This document shows positions 61,048 to 64,000 of a stretch of DNA of 64,000 nucleotides, piece by piece (the first letter of the stretch is position 1; each line of letters starts with the position of its first letter). This stretch comes from Tetracladium setigerum (taxonomy: Eukaryota > Ascomycota > Leotiomycetes > Helotiales). A program made the translations under genes and the position numbers. The notes below the pieces were generated by a model. That model ran no database searches. It was not told where the DNA came from and saw only the letters and a list, made by a program, of their open reading frames with translations. Where the stretch lies: the NCBI GenBank assembly GCA_031472005.1, contig PZJY01000009.1, positions 2,480,001 through 2,544,000 on the forward strand. The letters run 5' to 3'.

Positions 61048-62344
61048 TTATATTGTCTCGCTCTTCTGCTGGGCAATCGCGGGGCTTACTATCGCCCCTC
61101 CACGATGCGGCTGCGGCTCCTCCGAATTTCCAATTTCCACGGTGGGGGTGTCCACAACTTCGCTTGATTCGGGCTGCTCACATAGCTTGTGTGTGGATTT
61201 GATACCGCATAAGGACTGTAAGGAGTACTAATATAGCTCGGAGTTGAAGGAGGTCCCCCGTACGACATTGAATGTACGGGAGGAAGATGATGAGAGCAAC
61301 AAAACCAAACACGAGTGCGGTGCCTCCAATCGTGATTCCTGCTATTTCTCTACCTCCAAGAGCTGGAATTGAGGACAAAGGAGGTATGGCCGTTGCTGTG
61401 GATGTTGGAGGTATTTGAGAGAGGGTAACAATCTCTGTAACTCCTGGTGGACTGGATATTGTGGACGGAATGGCAGAGGTCGTCGTTCCCTCGTCTACTG
61501 GTTTCACTGCTCCTTGGGGTCCGAGGTTGACATATGATTCGCAGTCTACAACTGGAGCTGCCAGTGGACAGCTTGCGGCTTGACAGAGTTAGAACAATTG
61601 AGGCCCTGCTGAGGGATTCACCATGATTCCAGGCTGGCAACGAACATTGAACCTTACATTCATCTGTGACTCGAGTGTGTTGCTGTCCTGAACCGAAAAG
61701 CCAAACTCCACAGCCGAAAGAGTGAGCTGATTGATGAAGTGTCCAAGGTGTGTATGGTTTAAATCCATAAACTTGTGTACATATGCTAAAGAGAGCGGCG
61801 CTCCCGTTACGCCTTTTGGACGTGGCGGGGGCAGAGTGCAGCCAAAAACGAAGGCGAAAGATCGGAAAAAGTGTGCAAATAAACGGCTACAGATGGTTAA
61901 GTTGAGTATACGATGCTTTTGGGCACACATACTATTGATTTGACTTTTCTTCGATCTGAACGCTGTCTACTGATCCATTTAAGTAGGCGTGTAAAGGCTC
62001 TGTCCACCCCCATCCAGCCAATCTATTCCTACAGCCTGGTTGTTGAGATTCGTGGAATCGATGGAACCATTAAACCAGGGCAAAAGAAAGACAGGCTCGT
62101 TGTCAAAAGTGCCACGATTCAGAATACCAGTAATTTCGCGATTCGCAGCAGGAAGTTTTCCTCCACCCGCAAAGGCCAACGACACAACTGACTGCATCAG
62201 CTTCCCTTGACTGGTCGTGGTGTTCTCTCCATATTGCTGTAGGGCATAGAAATCACAAATTGTCGCATTACTTGGTCTCTGGGTGGAATTCTGCGCAAAG
62301 GTCAACCCAAAACAAAGAACAATTGCTGAAAGGGATAACATCAT
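61048..62344 (-). CDS. conserved fungal secreted, C-terminally membrane-anchored protein with an in-frame stop
   Basis: Exons 61933-62344 and 61048-61886 (46-nt GT-AG intron). A signal peptide (MMLSLSAIVLCFGLTFAQ) leads an ectodomain with N-glycosylation sites and blocks NGSIDSTNLNNQAVGIDWLD, VFGCTLPPPRP, LAYVHKFMDLNHTHLGHFI and FNVRCQPG. Cys-rich CQAASCPLAAP follows, then a Thr/Pro/Ser stalk, a membrane helix (EIAGITIGGTALVFGFVALI) and a Pro/Ser/Tyr tail ending IAQQKSETI. The layout resembles an uncharacterised family widespread in ascomycetes. Three G/C-run deletions (C5 62007-62011, C5 61255-61259, G3 61171-61173, plus-strand view) must be filled to read it, giving 417 codons. An in-frame TAA at 61589-61591, between PQLF and LCQ, is not a run error; a Ser codon TCA is expected there. 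Possible pseudogene. Confidence 0.65.
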
Positions 62345-63244
62345 GAATTGTTAGCAAAGAAAGAAACAAACATCACAAGAAACTGATCCTCCAGGAGATA
62401 AATATCATGCAATCGACTTGGTCTTCTTGATAATCACAGTTTTCTTTCAACTCGATGATCCAATAAAGATCGAGAGCTTCGGACCAATTCCATTTCCGTT
62501 GGATAACACAATCTTGCGGTGCAAGATACCTTGATCTTTCCAACAAAAGCCGGGACCGACCTGGTACCCACAAGATGAATACACGAATAGGAGGAAGGCC
62601 ATTGGGCAGTCAAGCGTTCTTCTTTGTTTCATTGCCAAGATGCTGGATTTGAGCGTGCAGGTCATTTTTCTTTCAGGTGATATCAAACTGTATCACCGGT
62701 AATTTGTAGTGCATGATTGCATTGAACGCCATCTCTACAATTTGAAATAAGCATACGAACTGCAGGACTACGGTAGTCGTGGCTGACGAGTGACGATGAA
62801 ATATGCTGGAGAATAGAATTACTATTTCTCTCCTGTTTTTGAGATAATGAAGAAGGGCTCTCCAAAGGATCGCTGGATCGAGACAATCAAATTGTTTTCT
62901 TATTTACGCCCCACCGTAAATGGCAGGCAAAGCCGCACTTCTTTACCGCAGACGGACGAATGTGGGTGCTGATGTTGACAAAAAGAGGTTGAAGTCCCTT
63001 AGGTAATGTCTCCAATGGTTAGACGACATTGGCAGTCATCGACGATCTATTGGGGCGTTATAAACTTCAATCGAAACCTTGTCTTTAGACCCTAGCTTAA
63101 AAAAGACCTACGGTGTAATGATCTCACTCTTTAGAACCAGCGAGTGTCATAATGAATGGATGACTGTACGTTTTAAATTTTGTTTTGATTACTAGATTAA
63201 ATTTTATGTTAAAAGATACGCACAATTGGCCTCTAAAAAACGGT
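62345..63244. other. intergenic region
   Basis: Upstream of the membrane-anchored protein gene and 3' of the amidase. Minus-strand frames at 62373-62686 overlap in two registers with Trp/Tyr/Cys-containing sequence but no recognised motif; they could be a decayed exon. Confidence 0.35.
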
Positions 63245-64000
63245 CTAGAATGTCAAACTTCCAACCTTTGGAACCCGAAGAATGCCAGCTGCCAAAAGCT
63301 TCTCAGCCAAGGTGAAGATAATTCCATCACAGCCCTTGGATGCCACAATACTGACAGCGACGGGCAAAAACTCCTCTTGCATGGTGATGGTACTATTGTA
63401 CGCTGCTTGTCCAACTATTAAACGAAACATTAGCGACCTGTTGCACGTGTAAAATAAGAGGAGACATACTTGGGAACACGAAATCTGGTTGTTCTGCGAA
63501 TCCGGAAAGTCGGCCGGTGCTGATACCAGATGGGATACCGGGAGCACTGCAATGGTTAGATCTCATCGTGGAAGCGGGAAAATGGATCTACCTTAGGTAT
63601 CTGTTTCGGTAACTAGTGCCTGCGGCAGAGGAAACATAAACGAGAAGACTCTCGCTGCAACTCTCTTTGCTTGGAAGCATCACTTTCTCCTCCCACCAGT
63701 TCTTGAAAATCGTGGCATTCTTGATAGCAGTCTCTTCAGCATCGGCAGGGAGACTCGTCTGTCCATAGGCCCATCTGATCAGTGGGGATGGATCAACAAA
63801 AGGTCGTTTGCCGTTGAACTTGGCAGCAAAATCGCGGTAGAAAGGAACGGTGAGAAGGCGCCATTGTTGTTGGGAGATCAAGGCCGGGTAGGCGAGGTTC
63901 ATGAGAGCAGAAAGAGACTGGCCGTTGGCTTCAGCTGGAGGGTCTGCAGCCCAGATGTTGGCGGGGACAATTGCTTCTGGCGCGGATGCTCCGAGAAAGT
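63245..64000 (-). CDS. amidase-signature-family enzyme, C-terminal part
   Basis: The gene enters from the right edge. Exons seen are 63592-64000 (continuing beyond), 63470-63546 and 63245-63414; introns 63547-63591 and 63415-63469 are GT-AG and keep the frame. The visible part is the C-terminal portion of fungal amidases: an ANIWAADPPAEANGQSLSAL-type segment, SLLVYVSSAAGTSYRN, then QPDFVFPIGQAAYNSTITMQ and EFLPVAVSIVASKGCDG. The catalytic Ser-Ser-Lys region lies off the window, so activity cannot be judged. Family members hydrolyse amides in the cytosol or outside the cell; the substrate is unknown. Confidence 0.75.

Overview
The window is nuclear DNA of a filamentous ascomycete (Pezizomycotina). 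The genes carry short GT-AG introns, mostly 45-100 nt with CTRAY-like branch sites. They include typical fungal families: Och1-type mannosyltransferase, Pfa5-type palmitoyltransferase, RfeG-like factor, fungal SLC4 anion transporter, and PL1 and PL3 pectate lyases. Two pectate lyases and the general gene style fit a plant-associated fungus, perhaps a Leotiomycete. That placement is inference. I see no rRNA, convincing tRNA, CRISPR array or intact transposon.

Layout. 0-2 kb: right part of a gene with ubiquitin-interacting motifs, a GIY-YIG-like domain and GATA-like zinc fingers, followed by a 5-kb gene-poor stretch with a 90-bp minisatellite. 7-13.4 kb: PL1 pectate lyase, a minus-strand SLC4/Bor1-like anion transporter, and PL3 pectate lyase. 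13.6-16.7 kb: an unrecognised Cys-rich/Arg-rich protein and cysteine dioxygenase (minus strand). 20-31 kb: three members of a small Cys/His (zinc-ligand) protein family, a DHHC-family palmitoyltransferase, and several weaker spliced candidates. 33.7-45 kb: DNA polymerase eta, an RfeG-like regulator and an Och1-like mannosyltransferase, separated by long non-coding stretches. 46.5-55.5 kb: mitochondrial-type acyl-CoA synthetase, then a divergent pair of an ACS-type (Dal5-like) MFS transporter and a TauD-type dioxygenase. 56-64 kb (minus strand): a Gyp2/Mdr1-like TBC GAP, a conserved secreted/membrane-anchored protein with an in-frame stop, and the C-terminal part of an amidase.

Working together. 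The pectate lyases are secreted pectin-cleaving enzymes. The TauD-type dioxygenase and divergent anion transporter look like a sulfonate uptake and desulfonation pair; cysteine dioxygenase, also in the window, feeds the hypotaurine/cysteine-sulfinate side of sulfur metabolism.

Sequence quality. Nine otherwise well-conserved genes contain about 16 apparent one-base deletions. Every one can be placed in a run of G or C, and adding one base to each run restores both the conserved protein and a total length divisible by three. I read this as systematic under-calling of G/C homopolymers in the assembly, not as mass pseudogenisation. One in-frame TAA (61589-61591) is not explained that way.
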